From Niveispirillum sp943370215 (lineage in GTDB: Bacteria; Pseudomonadota; Alphaproteobacteria; Azospirillales; Azospirillaceae), in the NCBI GenBank assembly GCA_943370215.1, contig CALRQC020000018.1, forward strand, positions 40,698-104,697: a stretch of DNA of 64,000 nucleotides, written 5' to 3'. A program made the position numbers and the translations under genes. Shown in pieces: positions 44,101 to 52,437 of this stretch; within the stretch, counting starts at the first letter, position 1; each line of letters starts with the position of its first letter. The notes below the pieces were generated by a model. It searched no databases and was not told where the DNA came from. It saw only the letters and a list, made by a program, of their open reading frames with translations.

Positions 44101-46032
44101 GCCAATGTCACCCTGACCCTGCCCGATACGCAGACGCGGCTGGCCCTGACGGCGCTCGCCTGGAGTGATGGCAAGGTCGGCACCGGCCATGCCGCGATGG
44201 ATGTGCGCGACCCGGTGGTGGCCGATGCTGTGCTGCCGGCCTTCGTGGCGCCGGGTGACAAGGCGCAGGTCACCTTCAGCCTGGATAATCTCTCCGGTCC
44301 CAACGGCACCTACACGCTGACGCTGGGCACGGAAGGGCCGGTGAAGCTGGAAGGCAAGACCGAACAGGTCTTCAAGGGGCTGCGCAAGGGGGCCAAGGTG
44401 ACGGCGACCCGCACCCTGCTGGCCGGCGACCCCGGCTATGGCGTGCTGGTGCTGACGGTGAAGGGGCCGGAAGGCTACAGCCTGACCCGCCGCCTGCCGG
44501 TGAATATCCGCCCCGCCCATCCGCTGACGGTGGTGGAAGCCCGGGGCCGCATCGCCCCCGGTGCCCTGGTGGCGCTGACCGCGCCCAAGACCGATGGCGC
44601 GGCGGCCGGCAATGCTACCCGTGTGGCGATGCTGGGCAGCCGGCCGCTGTTGGATGCGGCAGCCAGCCTGCTGGCGCTGGACAGCCAGCCCTTCGGCTCA
44701 GCCGACCAGTTGGCGGCCCGGCTGCTGCCCCTGGCCGGTTCCAATGAATGGGCCAAGGCCGCCGGCCTGCCGGCGGATGACAAGCTGAAGGCCAAGGCCG
44801 ACGATCTGGTGGAACGGCTGGTCAGCCACCAGCGGGCCGATGGTGCCTTCTCGCTCTGGTCGCATGACGGGGTGGGCGATGTCTGGCTGACCGCCTTTGC
44901 CCTGGATGTGCTGACCCGCTCGCGCGAAGCCGGCTATGCCGTGCCCGACGATGCCTATCGCCGGGGCATGGATTATCTGGTCCGCTCCATCGGCAATAGC
45001 TGGATCGAGGATGCGGAACTGCCGGCGCGGGCCTATGCGCTCTATACGGCGGCGCGGGCCAAGGCGATTGATGCCAAGCCGCTGCGCTTCTTCCAGGAAA
45101 CCTTCTATGCCCGCACGCCCACCCGGCTGGCGCGGGCGCAGGTGGCAGCCGCCTATGCGGCGCTGGGGGATGGGGAGCGCGCGGCCGGCATTTTCGCCCG
45201 GCTGGATGAGCCCTTGCCGGTGGCTGTCGGCATCCATGATTTCGGCAGCACCCTGCGCGACCGTGCCGCCGTGCTGTCCCTGTTGATCGGCGCCAATGCC
45301 GATGGCGGGCTGATCGATGCCGAACTGGCGGCCCTGGAACCGCTGCTGCGCGATGCCGCCCATACCTCCACCCAGGAACATGCCTGGCTGCTGCTGGCGG
45401 CCGAGGCGGTGGCCGGGCGCGGCGGGCCACTGAACCTGGTGATCAACGGGCAGGCGGTGACGGGTGACCGGCCGGTGATCCGCCCGCTGGCTGGCGGGGA
45501 AACCAAGCTGACCGTGCGCAATAATGGCGACCGCCCGGTCAACAGCCTGACCGCCACCGCCGCGATCCTGGCCAAGGCCGACAAGGAAGTGGCGGAAGGC
45601 CTGTCGCTGACCCGTCAGATCATGGACACCAAGGGCAAGCCGGCCAATCTCTCCCGCATCCGCAATGGCGATCTGCTGGTGGTGGTGTTGGAAGGCAAGG
45701 CCGAGCGGCCCATCACCACGCCGCTGCTGCTGACCGACCCGCTGCCCGGCGGGCTGGTGGTGGAGAATGTGCGGCTGGCCGGCAGCGCGCAGTTGGGGGA
45801 CTTGTCCTGGCTGGGTGAACTGTCGGATGCGGCGCGGGTGGAGTTCCGCGATGACCGTTTCATCGCCGCCCTGGATGGGATGCCGGAAAGCGGTAGCTTC
45901 CGGCTGGTCTATCTGGCGCGCGCCTTGACGCCCGGCAGCTTCACCCTGCCGGCGGCCCGCCTGGATGATCTGGTGGATGGCAGCCGTTTTGCCCGTACCG
46001 CGTCGGGCAGCCTGACGGTGCTGGCCAAGTGA
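41188..46032 (+). CDS. Bacterial alpha-2-macroglobulin-like protein (thioester motif lost)
   Basis: A 1614-residue envelope protein with a signal peptide (MMPRLPAALLLVSGLALATAVSAQ). It is built from successive macroglobulin-like beta-sandwich domains, a bait-region-like stretch rich in Pro/Ala (about 930-970, AAPPAAPVAPADAGRTPARP) and an alpha-alpha toroid in the C-terminal third. Where the thioester CxEQ motif should be, the protein has QPFGSADQ (Ser1171-Ala-Asp-Gln1174), so the Cys-Gln thioester cannot form. It therefore resembles YfaS-type rather than YfhM-type proteins. These proteins may trap proteases or guard the envelope. No pbpC (PBP1C) gene is next to it. The start is uncertain; the frame extends 60 codons upstream. 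Confidence 0.88.
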   Translation: MMPRLPAALLLVSGLALATAVSAQEAARPPADAPPPPAAPPPKPATVPAAERPFELSGVDVASERDKPQVCFNFTRSLPRPRKGLDLARFVTVAPADPVTVTARDRDLCLEGLNHGQRYTITIKADLPSANGKEKLAGAITREVQVADRKAVLAFRGQGYLLPRVGAEGLPLRGVNIDRARVSVLRVNDRALVEQIYYGRINQTMTDFEVGDILDQKGQVVWKGEMAMGGQRNRAVQTPFPIDAVLGKLAPGVYVAVAENAALPMVAWDQRATQWFVVSDVGLTSFKAANGLYVFARSLAGAKPLAGVELRLVARNKQELGRVTTGPDGLAQFSPQQVGGKDDAAPQALFAASPDGGFSLLDFGTPAVELAGRGDGGRLNPGALDAYLVSDRGAYRPGDALYLIGLVRDADGRAAAGQKLTVKLFRPDGLEVERRVADDQGAGGHLLRIELPANAPAGRWTATAHADANGPAIGRIQFNVGEVAPVRLEFDLAADRPRIGADGKLTLSVDGRYLAGGPAARLQGELTVLLRPADRPYPGLEGYRFGLAQKPLAPEKRTLPGFTTGPDGQARVAVDLGKLPETTRPLEAVLRATLHDVGGRPVDRDMVLPVDHQAFALGLKPNFSGDAVPEGATVAVNVVAVAPDGQAQTRKGLSWELFEEEYDYDWYAADGRWEYRTTVRDKRLTGGTVDVASDKSGLIEEQVRAGRYRLEVFDPATGIASSLRFSAGWWVSAKVGETPDAVEVAVMQPLHKPGETARVFVKPPYAGTVTVALADRAIRQVMVKEISTEGAFLDIPLPADVTAGAYVLATAFAPADPASRTPPRRALGMGWVAADPADRTLKVEMAPPAGVHPRGPVTIPVTITGAEPGATVRLAVTAVDEGIARLGDRPALDPVGWFFGKRRLSVELRDVYGRLVGPAETPVTAAPPAAPVAPADAGRTPARPPAAPPVPRNGPVTALHSGIVQVGADGKANVTLTLPDTQTRLALTALAWSDGKVGTGHAAMDVRDPVVADAVLPAFVAPGDKAQVTFSLDNLSGPNGTYTLTLGTEGPVKLEGKTEQVFKGLRKGAKVTATRTLLAGDPGYGVLVLTVKGPEGYSLTRRLPVNIRPAHPLTVVEARGRIAPGALVALTAPKTDGAAAGNATRVAMLGSRPLLDAAASLLALDSQPFGSADQLAARLLPLAGSNEWAKAAGLPADDKLKAKADDLVERLVSHQRADGAFSLWSHDGVGDVWLTAFALDVLTRSREAGYAVPDDAYRRGMDYLVRSIGNSWIEDAELPARAYALYTAARAKAIDAKPLRFFQETFYARTPTRLARAQVAAAYAALGDGERAAGIFARLDEPLPVAVGIHDFGSTLRDRAAVLSLLIGANADGGLIDAELAALEPLLRDAAHTSTQEHAWLLLAAEAVAGRGGPLNLVINGQAVTGDRPVIRPLAGGETKLTVRNNGDRPVNSLTATAAILAKADKEVAEGLSLTRQIMDTKGKPANLSRIRNGDLLVVVLEGKAERPITTPLLLTDPLPGGLVVENVRLAGSAQLGDLSWLGELSDAARVEFRDDRFIAALDGMPESGSFRLVYLARALTPGSFTLPAARLDDLVDGSRFARTASGSLTVLAK

Positions 46033-46106
46033 TGATATCCGTCCCGATCTGATGTGATCGGGGCGGACCCGTCTATGCCCTGGCCAGCCGGTGGGAAGAC
46101 ACGATT

Positions 46107-46634
46107 GTGAAAAGGGTCTTGATTGTCGGATGTCCCGGTGCCGGCAAATCCACGCTGGCCAGACAATTGGCGCAAATCACCAGTTTGCCCCTTATCCATC
46201 TTGATCAGCATTACTGGCTGCCGGGCTGGCAGCGGCCCGATGACGCTGCGTGGCGGGGAACGGTCGAAGTGTTGCTCTCACAGCCCCGATGGATCATCGA
46301 TGGCAACTATAGTGGCACTCTTCCACAAAGGCTGGCGCTGGCGGACACGCTGATTCATCTCGATTATCCGACGTGGCTTTGCCTGTGGCGCGTGATCTGC
46401 CGAACGGTTGGCGGTTTTGGCAAGAGCCGCCATGGCGAGCTGGCTCCCGGATGCCCGGAACGCATGGATTGGTCGTTCCTGTTGTTCGTTCTCAATTACC
46501 GGCGAAAACAGCGGCAGCGGGATCTGGCCCGGATGCAAGGTTTCACTGATCGCCTCTACCGTTTCACCTCGCCGACCGAGGCAATGGCTTTCATTGCCAC
46601 ATTGAAGCAAGGGGCTGACGAAAGCAGACCTTGA
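46107..46634 (+). CDS. P-loop NTPase, adenylate-kinase-like (FlaR/DNA topology modulation type)
   Basis: A 175-residue cytoplasmic protein. Walker A is GCPGAGKST at residues 8-16. The next conserved part, LPLIHLDQHYWLPGWQRPD, and IIDGNYSGTLPQRLALAD with DTLIHLDYP, are typical of the family annotated as adenylate-kinase-like or FlaR. The start is GTG 46107 with GGTGGGAAG upstream. Its substrate is unknown. It lies 74 bases after the macroglobulin-like gene and 22 bases before a convergent hydrolase gene. Confidence 0.85.
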   Translation: MKRVLIVGCPGAGKSTLARQLAQITSLPLIHLDQHYWLPGWQRPDDAAWRGTVEVLLSQPRWIIDGNYSGTLPQRLALADTLIHLDYPTWLCLWRVICRTVGGFGKSRHGELAPGCPERMDWSFLLFVLNYRRKQRQRDLARMQGFTDRLYRFTSPTEAMAFIATLKQGADESRP

Positions 46635-46656
46635 TCATGCAGCCCCCAGGTGTGCA

Positions 46657-47799
46657 TCACGCCGTCAGCAGGTTGCCGGAGGTGACCAGCACCTCCCGCC
46701 CGGCGATGGACAGCAGAATATCCCCCGGCCCGGCATAGCGGCATTGCCGGCGTGACCAGACGGGGCCGTCGGTGCCAGCATGGCAAAGGTGGCGCTCCCC
46801 TGTTGCCGGGTCCATCACCGTCGCCACATGCTGGCCGGCCGTGACCTGATCCCCCAGCGCCACATGATAAAGCGCCACCCCGCCCACCGGTGCGCGCACC
46901 CGGTCCACGGCGGCCAGCGGGGTGGCAAGGGTAAGGTCCGCCTTGATGGCGGGGACGGGCAGGGCCAGCACCCCGCGCCAGGCCAAATGGCCGATGATGG
47001 CGGCGGCATCCTGTGCGGCCAGCCCATCTTCCACATCGCTTTCACCGCGCAATTCCACCGTGGTGGCGTGGCAGCCGACAGGGATGGGCGTGTCCGGCGT
47101 GTCGAACAGGGCGCGCAGCCGGTCCCACGGGGTGGAACAGGCCTCATCAAACGGCTCCCCGCCGGAGCTTTCCGCCAGCAGGGCGGCCAGACAGCCCAGC
47201 CGGGTGGCCAGATCGGCAAAATCGGGCCAGCAGGCCGGCGTGGTGTAGAGATGCATGGCCGCTTCGCTGTCGCAATGCAGATCCAGCATCAGATCAGCAT
47301 CTACGGCATTCAGCAGCAGCAGGCGGCGCAGCGCATCCGCCTCGGTACGCGGTGTCAGGGCCAGGGCGGCTTCCGCCAGGGCCTGCTGAATCAGGCGCCG
47401 GTTGGCATCGGCATCCGGTCCCAGCGGGCCGGCGCGGCCATCGCGCAGGGCCTGGGCAACCGGTTCCCACAGGTCGGCAAAGCTGCGGTTGAAGTTCACC
47501 CCCGCCGTCAGATCGAATCGGCCCAGATGCGTGCCTAGCAGCATCTGGTCCAGCCCGATCGGGTTGGCCATGGGGACCAGTACGATCTCCCCCGTCACGG
47601 CCCCGGCCGCGTCCAGGTCGGCCAGATGCCGCACCAGTTGCTGGGCCACCAGCATTCCCGGCAGTTCGCCAGCATGGAGGCCCGCCTGGATATAGGCCTT
47701 GGGCCGTGCGCCCGGCTGGCCGAAACGGTGGATGCGGACCGTGCGGCTGGTGCCGGGGCGACCATGCGGCAGGGTGATGGTGTCGATCGCGTGTGTCAT
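46657..47799 (-). CDS. Succinylglutamate desuccinylase/aspartoacylase-like hydrolase with lipoyl-like tail
   Basis: A 380-residue protein of the M14-like AstE/AspA family, a second member beside the one at 7944-8894. The zinc site is indicated by QAGLHAGELPG (His and Glu of HxxE) and LMLDLHCDSE. The C-terminal about 70 residues (ATPLAAVDRVRAPVGGVALYHVALGDQVTAGQHVATVMDP) form a barrel-sandwich, biotinyl-lipoyl-like domain seen in this subgroup. The start at 47799 (MTHAIDT) is favoured because the upstream 51 codons are not conserved in character. Substrate not known; peptidase, acylase or ester activity on an N-acyl amino acid is likely. Confidence 0.85.
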   Translation of the reverse strand: MTHAIDTITLPHGRPGTSRTVRIHRFGQPGARPKAYIQAGLHAGELPGMLVAQQLVRHLADLDAAGAVTGEIVLVPMANPIGLDQMLLGTHLGRFDLTAGVNFNRSFADLWEPVAQALRDGRAGPLGPDADANRRLIQQALAEAALALTPRTEADALRRLLLLNAVDADLMLDLHCDSEAAMHLYTTPACWPDFADLATRLGCLAALLAESSGGEPFDEACSTPWDRLRALFDTPDTPIPVGCHATTVELRGESDVEDGLAAQDAAAIIGHLAWRGVLALPVPAIKADLTLATPLAAVDRVRAPVGGVALYHVALGDQVTAGQHVATVMDPATGERHLCHAGTDGPVWSRRQCRYAGPGDILLSIAGREVLVTSGNLLTA

Positions 47800-47884
47800 G
47801 GCCGTGGATTTGGCCTCAAGCCCGGCTGATTGTCCATTCACCTTTGCAGCCGGATGCTGGCATGGCATGGTCGGGCATGGTTGC

Positions 47885-49147
47885 ATGACGGATATGGATA
47901 TCGGCTTGAAGGCGATCGGCGGATGGCGTGCGGGGGCGCTGGCGGCGGCCATCCTGATCTATGGCGCGTTCAGCGCCCCGGCCCCGCCCGGCCTGCGCCC
48001 GCAGGAAATGCTGATCTTCGCCGGGTTGATCCTGTTCATCGGCTGGCGCGGGCCTCTGCTGCTGTCCAGCGGGCTTTCCCTGTTCAGCCGTCTGCCCGCT
48101 CCCAGCCTGGCTTTCCGTACCGCATCACTGGTGCTGGTATTTCTGCTCTGGCTGGGGATTTTGCGGGGCCTGTGGAATGGTTGGGGCCTTACCGACATGG
48201 CGCGGGATATTCTGCCTTTTCTGTTTTTGTCGCTGCCCGTGCTGCTGGCGCCCGGCCTCTCCCGCCTGTCGCCGGTGCAGTTCACCCGGCTGGTGGATTG
48301 CGCCGGCTGGGCCGGCTGTGCCTTGGCTCTGCGTTGGTGGGTGGGGGCGGGGCTGGCCCTGTCGGCGCTGGGCAGCGCGCCCTTGGGTGAGGGTAAGGAT
48401 TATCTGCTGAACAGCGCCCTGGTTACGTTCGCTGGCGTTTGGCTCTGCCTGCGGGCCGTATCCCGGCCGGATGGCGCGCTGCCGGGGTTGTGGCGTCTGG
48501 GCGTGCCGCTGCTCTATGGGGCGGGCGGGCTCGCCTGTCTGCTGGCGTTGGCGGCCACCATCCACCGGGCCGCCATTGGCCTGTCGCTGTTGGCCATCCT
48601 GCTGGGCCTCTGGCGGGCGTTGGCCCGCCGCCCGCTTTTCGCCCTGCTGCTGGGGGGCGGGCTGGTGATGCTGGTGGTTACGGCCGGGGTGCCGCTGGCC
48701 GGTGTTGCCGGGCTGGTGGCCGCGAAGACAGAATCGGTTGGCCTTAACAACCGGGTGGGTGAGGTATTGGCCGTACTGGATCAGGTCGGGCGCGATCCAC
48801 TGGCCTTCCTGATCGGTGATGGCTGGGGGGCGCTGGTTGCCAATCCAGCCGTCGGTTATTGGCGTGTTTCCTATACCCATAGTGCGCTCAGCTATTTCCT
48901 GCTGAAGGTGGGTTTGCTGGGGCTGGTGGGGATGGCCCTCTATGCCGGGACCCTGGCGGGGCAGGTGATACGCCAGGCTGCATTGCAACCGATGCTGTTC
49001 CTGGCGGCGACACCATCTCTGCTGATCGGCTGCTTCTTGCATACAAGTTTTAAATATATCTGTTTCAGTATCATTGTCTCTTTGGTCGTGTCGGCCCCAG
49101 ATTCACCCTTTACAAGGGAGAAAACGGGATACACTCTCCTGATATAG
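47885..49147 (+). CDS. O-antigen ligase/polymerase-like membrane protein
   Basis: A 420-residue polytopic membrane protein with about ten hydrophobic segments. The part with GDGWGALVANPAVGYWRVSYTHSALSYFLLKVGLLGLVGMALY matches the Wzy_C (O-antigen ligase/polymerase) core, with His in the THSALSYF motif. It starts an exopolysaccharide-type run: Wzz-like protein 25 bases later, then a glycosyltransferase. Its likely job is polymerising or ligating repeat units at the periplasmic face. The start at 47885 (MTDMDIGLKAIGGW) removes an unlikely 62-residue leader. It is divergent from the hydrolase gene. Confidence 0.85.
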   Translation: MTDMDIGLKAIGGWRAGALAAAILIYGAFSAPAPPGLRPQEMLIFAGLILFIGWRGPLLLSSGLSLFSRLPAPSLAFRTASLVLVFLLWLGILRGLWNGWGLTDMARDILPFLFLSLPVLLAPGLSRLSPVQFTRLVDCAGWAGCALALRWWVGAGLALSALGSAPLGEGKDYLLNSALVTFAGVWLCLRAVSRPDGALPGLWRLGVPLLYGAGGLACLLALAATIHRAAIGLSLLAILLGLWRALARRPLFALLLGGGLVMLVVTAGVPLAGVAGLVAAKTESVGLNNRVGEVLAVLDQVGRDPLAFLIGDGWGALVANPAVGYWRVSYTHSALSYFLLKVGLLGLVGMALYAGTLAGQVIRQAALQPMLFLAATPSLLIGCFLHTSFKYICFSIIVSLVVSAPDSPFTREKTGYTLLI

Positions 49148-49172
49148 GTGATGAGAAGAGTAGTCAGACACC

Positions 49173-50111
49173 GTGCCGGACAGTATCGCCGCCCCGCTTG
49201 ACTTTCCGGTCTCCGCCCCTGGGCTGATGCCTTTGCTGCTGGCCCTGTGTCGGGCGTGGCATTGGTTGGCTGCGGCGATGCTGGCGGGGACGGTGCTAAT
49301 GTCGCTGGCGCTGCATGTTGTGCCTGCCCAATTCACCGCGACCATGGTGGTGGGCCCCACAGGGCGCAGCGGGCCGGCTTCGATGGGGCCGCGTGCACCC
49401 GCCCTGGCACCTGCCGCCGGCCGTACCATTGCCGAACAGGGCACAGCGGATGAACTGGTATCCGACTTTGCCCGTTACTTGGCGTTGCTCACCTCCGTCC
49501 CGGTGGCGGAAAAGCTGGTGGATGACCCGGAGATCATGCGGGAAATTTTCCGCACCTCCTGGGATGGGGCGGCGGGGCAGTGGCGTCCCCCCACGGGGCT
49601 GATATCAAGGGCGGGCCGGGCGCTGCGCTGGCTGGCCGGACATCAGACCTGGGCCCCGCCGGATGCCAGCGATCTCGCCCGTCATCTCAAACGTCAACTC
49701 TCGATCGAATCCGTTTCCGGCGGGCCGCTGCGCCGGCTTGTCTACCGACACGAGAAGCGGGACTTTGCCATGTTGTTATTGTCCCGGGTCCATGCGGCGA
49801 CAGAGGCGCATCTGCGGGAGGAGGCAGTGCGCCGGGTAAAGGCGGAGATGGGCCATGTCGGTCGCCGTCTGGATGGCCTGTCCAATATGGAGAATTACCG
49901 AGCGCTTTCCGCCTTGCTGGGGGAACAGGAGCGGCTATTGCTGATGCTGGATGTGGGTCTGCCTTATGCGGCGGATGCGCTGGAGGCACCATCTTCCCTC
50001 AGCCTGGCTGATTGGCCCAACCCCATCCTGCTGCTGCCCGCCGGGGCGTTAGGCGGGCTGTTCCTGGCCCTGTTTGGCATTGGGGCCTATCAGGGCTGGC
50101 GACGGGGATAG
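49173..50111 (+). CDS. Wzz-like chain-length/polysaccharide co-polymerase protein
   Basis: A 312-residue protein with a membrane segment near residues 28-47 (WHWLAAAMLAGTVLMSLALHVV) and another at the C-terminus (about 285-305, ILLLPAGALGGLFLALFGIGAY). The region between them is largely helical, giving the layout of PCP-type proteins. EEAVRRVKAEMGHVGRRLDGL is coiled-coil-like. There is no kinase domain. The start is GTG 49173. It lies between the ligase-like and GT2 genes (25 and 4 bases apart), which supports a role in controlling polysaccharide length or export. Confidence 0.75.
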   Translation: MPDSIAAPLDFPVSAPGLMPLLLALCRAWHWLAAAMLAGTVLMSLALHVVPAQFTATMVVGPTGRSGPASMGPRAPALAPAAGRTIAEQGTADELVSDFARYLALLTSVPVAEKLVDDPEIMREIFRTSWDGAAGQWRPPTGLISRAGRALRWLAGHQTWAPPDASDLARHLKRQLSIESVSGGPLRRLVYRHEKRDFAMLLLSRVHAATEAHLREEAVRRVKAEMGHVGRRLDGLSNMENYRALSALLGEQERLLLMLDVGLPYAADALEAPSSLSLADWPNPILLLPAGALGGLFLALFGIGAYQGWRRG

Positions 50112-50115
50112 CGGC

Positions 50116-51081
50116 ATGTCAGCACATCTGATTCCGGTTTCCGTCGTGGTGATGACCCGCAATGAGGCGGTGAATGTCGCGGACTGCCTGCATTGCCTGG
50201 GCGCATTTGCCCAAGTGCTGGTGGTGGACAGCCACAGCAGTGACGATACCGCCATCATTGCGCAGGCCATGGGGGCAGAAATCGTGCCATTCCGCTGGAA
50301 TGGCCGTTACCCCAAGAAAAAGCAATGGTCGCTGGAATGGCCGGGATTGGCCCATGATTGGGTGTTGTTCGTCGATGCCGATGAACGGTTGCCCGACGCC
50401 CTGGTGGCGGAAATTGCCGCCCTGATGGCGCAACCCCGTCCCGAAGCGGCGTTTTTCATCGACAGCCGGCCAGTCTGGCTGGGACGGGTGCTGCGTTACG
50501 GCAGCCCTTATCGCAAAATGGCGTTACTGCACCGCCGCCGGGCCCGCTTCCCTGTCTGTGACGATCTGCAGGTCGCCGTGATGTGGGAGGTGGAGGGACA
50601 TTACCAACCGGAGGTGGATGGGCCGGTGGGGCAACTGGACGTCGCCATGGTGCATGTCGATGAGAAGCCACCCTTTGCCTGGTTCGACCGGCACAATCGC
50701 TATTCGGATTGGGAAGCGGCTTTGGAACAGGCCGGCACCAGTGAACGCTGCCGGCTGGCGGGGGAAAAGGGGAGACGCCGTTTGGCCAAATGGCTGGTCG
50801 CCCGCCTGCCGGGCCGCCCGCTTTGGGCGTTCCTGCACTCATACGTGCTGTATCTTGGATTTCTGGATGGGGCGCCAGGCCTGCATCATGCGGCGGCCCG
50901 GGCCTTCTATTATTGGTCCATCAGCTTGAAACGGGACTGGTTGCGGGCGCAGCGCTTGCCGCCGCCGCCCGCCCGTTTGCCGATGACTCAGGCGTCCTTG
51001 CTGGACTCGTTCGTATCGCCGGCCAGCGCCTTGACCAGTTCGAAGGTGCGGCGGCGCACCATCTCTTCCGGAATGCGGTAG
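50116..51081 (+). CDS. Family 2 glycosyltransferase (WaaE/KdtX-like)
   Basis: A 321-residue GT-A fold enzyme. The N-terminus VSVVVMTRNEAVNVADCLHCL is followed by VLVVDSHSSDDT and the metal-binding VLFVDADERLPDALV (DxD-like Asp-Ala-Asp). The central WPGLAHDW and KMALLHRRRARFPVCDDLQVAVMWE blocks recall the LPS beta-1,4-glucosyltransferase group. The ATG at 50116 is 4 bases after the previous stop. The last 94 bases overlap the 3' end of the convergent Xre-type gene. The tail beyond QASLLDSF is low complexity and may be readthrough of that overlap. It likely adds a sugar in exopolysaccharide or LPS synthesis. Confidence 0.85.
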   Translation: MSAHLIPVSVVVMTRNEAVNVADCLHCLGAFAQVLVVDSHSSDDTAIIAQAMGAEIVPFRWNGRYPKKKQWSLEWPGLAHDWVLFVDADERLPDALVAEIAALMAQPRPEAAFFIDSRPVWLGRVLRYGSPYRKMALLHRRRARFPVCDDLQVAVMWEVEGHYQPEVDGPVGQLDVAMVHVDEKPPFAWFDRHNRYSDWEAALEQAGTSERCRLAGEKGRRRLAKWLVARLPGRPLWAFLHSYVLYLGFLDGAPGLHHAAARAFYYWSISLKRDWLRAQRLPPPPARLPMTQASLLDSFVSPASALTSSKVRRRTISSGMR

Positions 51082-51461
51082 TAGGCACGCACCAGTTCCA
51101 GCGTTTCGCGCCGGGCCATGGATTCAAATTCCTGCGTTTCGCTCTGCTCATCCAATGTCGTTTCGACATCCTGCACCGGCAGATCGTCGAAGAAGAAAGT
51201 CACCGGAACGCCCAGCACCTGGCTGAGATTGAACAGACGGCTGGCGCTGATACGGTTAGCGCCACGCTCATACTTCTGTAGCTGCTGAAAAGTAATGCCG
51301 ACAGCTTCGCCAAGAGTTTCCTGGCTAAGACCAAGGAGGGTGCGGCGCAGTCGCAAACGCTGACCCACATGAATATCGATTGGGTTCGGACCCTCCCCAC
51401 GCTTGGAGAGGGAATAGGGCTGCGCCAGCCCGTTCTTGGTCGCCAGCTTCTTCTCGAACAT
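50988..51461 (-). CDS. Xre-family helix-turn-helix regulator
   Basis: A 157-residue regulator. Residues about 30-92 form an Xre helix-turn-helix (DIHVGQRLRLRRTLLGLSQ, GEAVGITFQQLQKYERGANR, SASRLFNLSQVLGV), in the style of the short alphaproteobacterial regulators such as PraR. The remaining tail is helical and charged (about 105-157). The start at 51461 follows GGAG by 7 bases. It also fits the promoter at 51491-51518. The gene's 3' end overlaps the convergent GT2 gene by 94 bases. Lying inside the exopolysaccharide locus, it may control it; that is inferred. Confidence 0.9.
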   Translation of the reverse strand: MFEKKLATKNGLAQPYSLSKRGEGPNPIDIHVGQRLRLRRTLLGLSQETLGEAVGITFQQLQKYERGANRISASRLFNLSQVLGVPVTFFFDDLPVQDVETTLDEQSETQEFESMARRETLELVRAYYRIPEEMVRRRTFELVKALAGDTNESSKDA

Positions 51462-51490
51462 CACGCACTCCATACAGAAACCTATCCTTA

Positions 51491-51518
51491 GGTATATAGA
51501 AGTGCGCGCAGGGGTCAA
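51491..51518 (-). promoter_or_regulatory. Putative sigma-70-type promoter of the Xre-type gene
   Basis: Reading leftward: TTGACC (51518-51513), a 16-base spacer, then TATACC (51496-51491). The -35 box has five of six consensus bases and the -10 box four of six. The start codon at 51461 is about 30 bases downstream. The CCTAAGGATAGG at 51481-51492 near the expected start point is a small palindrome and possible operator. Confidence 0.5.
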
Positions 51519-51665
51519 ATACGACAGGTTGCATAGTTCGAGCGTCTTCGTGTGCACAAGTTTGACTAAAATTGTTTACTTCTAATAGAGCGATCGTGTG
51601 GCCATACCCCCTAAGTCTATGTAAATGGCGAATTAACAGCCTTTTGGTTGGAACAATATATCGGG

Positions 51666-52436
51666 TTAATATTTGTGAAATCTCAGGAAGGCGTATGCCT
51701 TTGGTATGTATTGTCGCAGTGATGCTGCGACGTTTTGTAGCAGTTTGATGGCAAGGGAAAGGGGCGGGGACAGCTTTAACTGGTACATTCTGATCCGATG
51801 TTGTTCATCCCGACCGCGCTCCGCCTGCTGTCGGGATAGGCCGCCGGATGCGAAGCAGGCAATCAGCAGCGGAATCCGGCGAATGGTATCGGCGCGCACC
51901 AACGCCTGCAGGGTTACCGCATAGTCACCCGCAATATGATAGCCGCAATCGAAGGAGAGGCCCGCAAGAAGGGACCGACGATAGAGCATGGCGCAATGGT
52001 GGGCCGGCATTCCATAAAAGGCCCAGCGCCAATGGCGCGCCGGCTTGCGTCGCATCACGCCATCACCCGGATCCTCTGCCGCATCGCCATAGATCAGGTC
52101 GGCGGCATCATCGGCCTGTGTCAGGGCTTGCAAGGCCGACAATACCGCAGGATCGGCCAGCCGGTCCCCGGCATTGAGAAACAGGATGAAACGGCCCTTT
52201 GCCTGTAACAAGGCGCGATCCATGCCGCCGAAGGGGCCGCCATCGACCCGGCTGTCCAGCCAATGGGGGTGGGGACCGGGCCCTGACAGGGCGGCCAGCG
52301 TATCGTCGGTGGAGCCGCCATCGGCGACCAGCCATTCCACCTTGGCCGGTAGTTCCCCCAGGCTGGCGCGGGTGGCCGCCAGTCCGGCACGATCCTGGCG
52401 CACCACAGTGATGATGCTGAGATCGGGCGTGGTCAT
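51666..52436 (-). CDS. Family 2 glycosyltransferase (WcaA-like)
   Basis: A 256-residue GT-A fold enzyme. The start DLSIITVVRQDRAGLAATRASL is followed by VEWLVADGGSTDDTLAAL, and ILFLNAGDRLADPAVLSAL is the metal-binding region (Asn-Ala-Gly-Asp in place of DxD). PAHHCAMLYRRSLLAGLSFDCGYHIAGDY is typical of colanic-acid-type enzymes. The ATG at 52436 is one base after the stop of the SLBB export gene on the same strand, so they are translated together. It probably adds a sugar to the exopolysaccharide repeat unit. Confidence 0.88.
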   Translation of the reverse strand: MTTPDLSIITVVRQDRAGLAATRASLGELPAKVEWLVADGGSTDDTLAALSGPGPHPHWLDSRVDGGPFGGMDRALLQAKGRFILFLNAGDRLADPAVLSALQALTQADDAADLIYGDAAEDPGDGVMRRKPARHWRWAFYGMPAHHCAMLYRRSLLAGLSFDCGYHIAGDYAVTLQALVRADTIRRIPLLIACFASGGLSRQQAERGRDEQHRIRMYQLKLSPPLSLAIKLLQNVAASLRQYIPKAYAFLRFHKY

Positions 52437-52437
52437 G

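Noticed and set aside
40999..44520. An about 1173-codon antisense frame in the macroglobulin-like gene
   Set aside because: Its composition (His/Gln/Arg/Gly) is typical of antisense to GC-rich codons. The sense frame matches a known family along its length.
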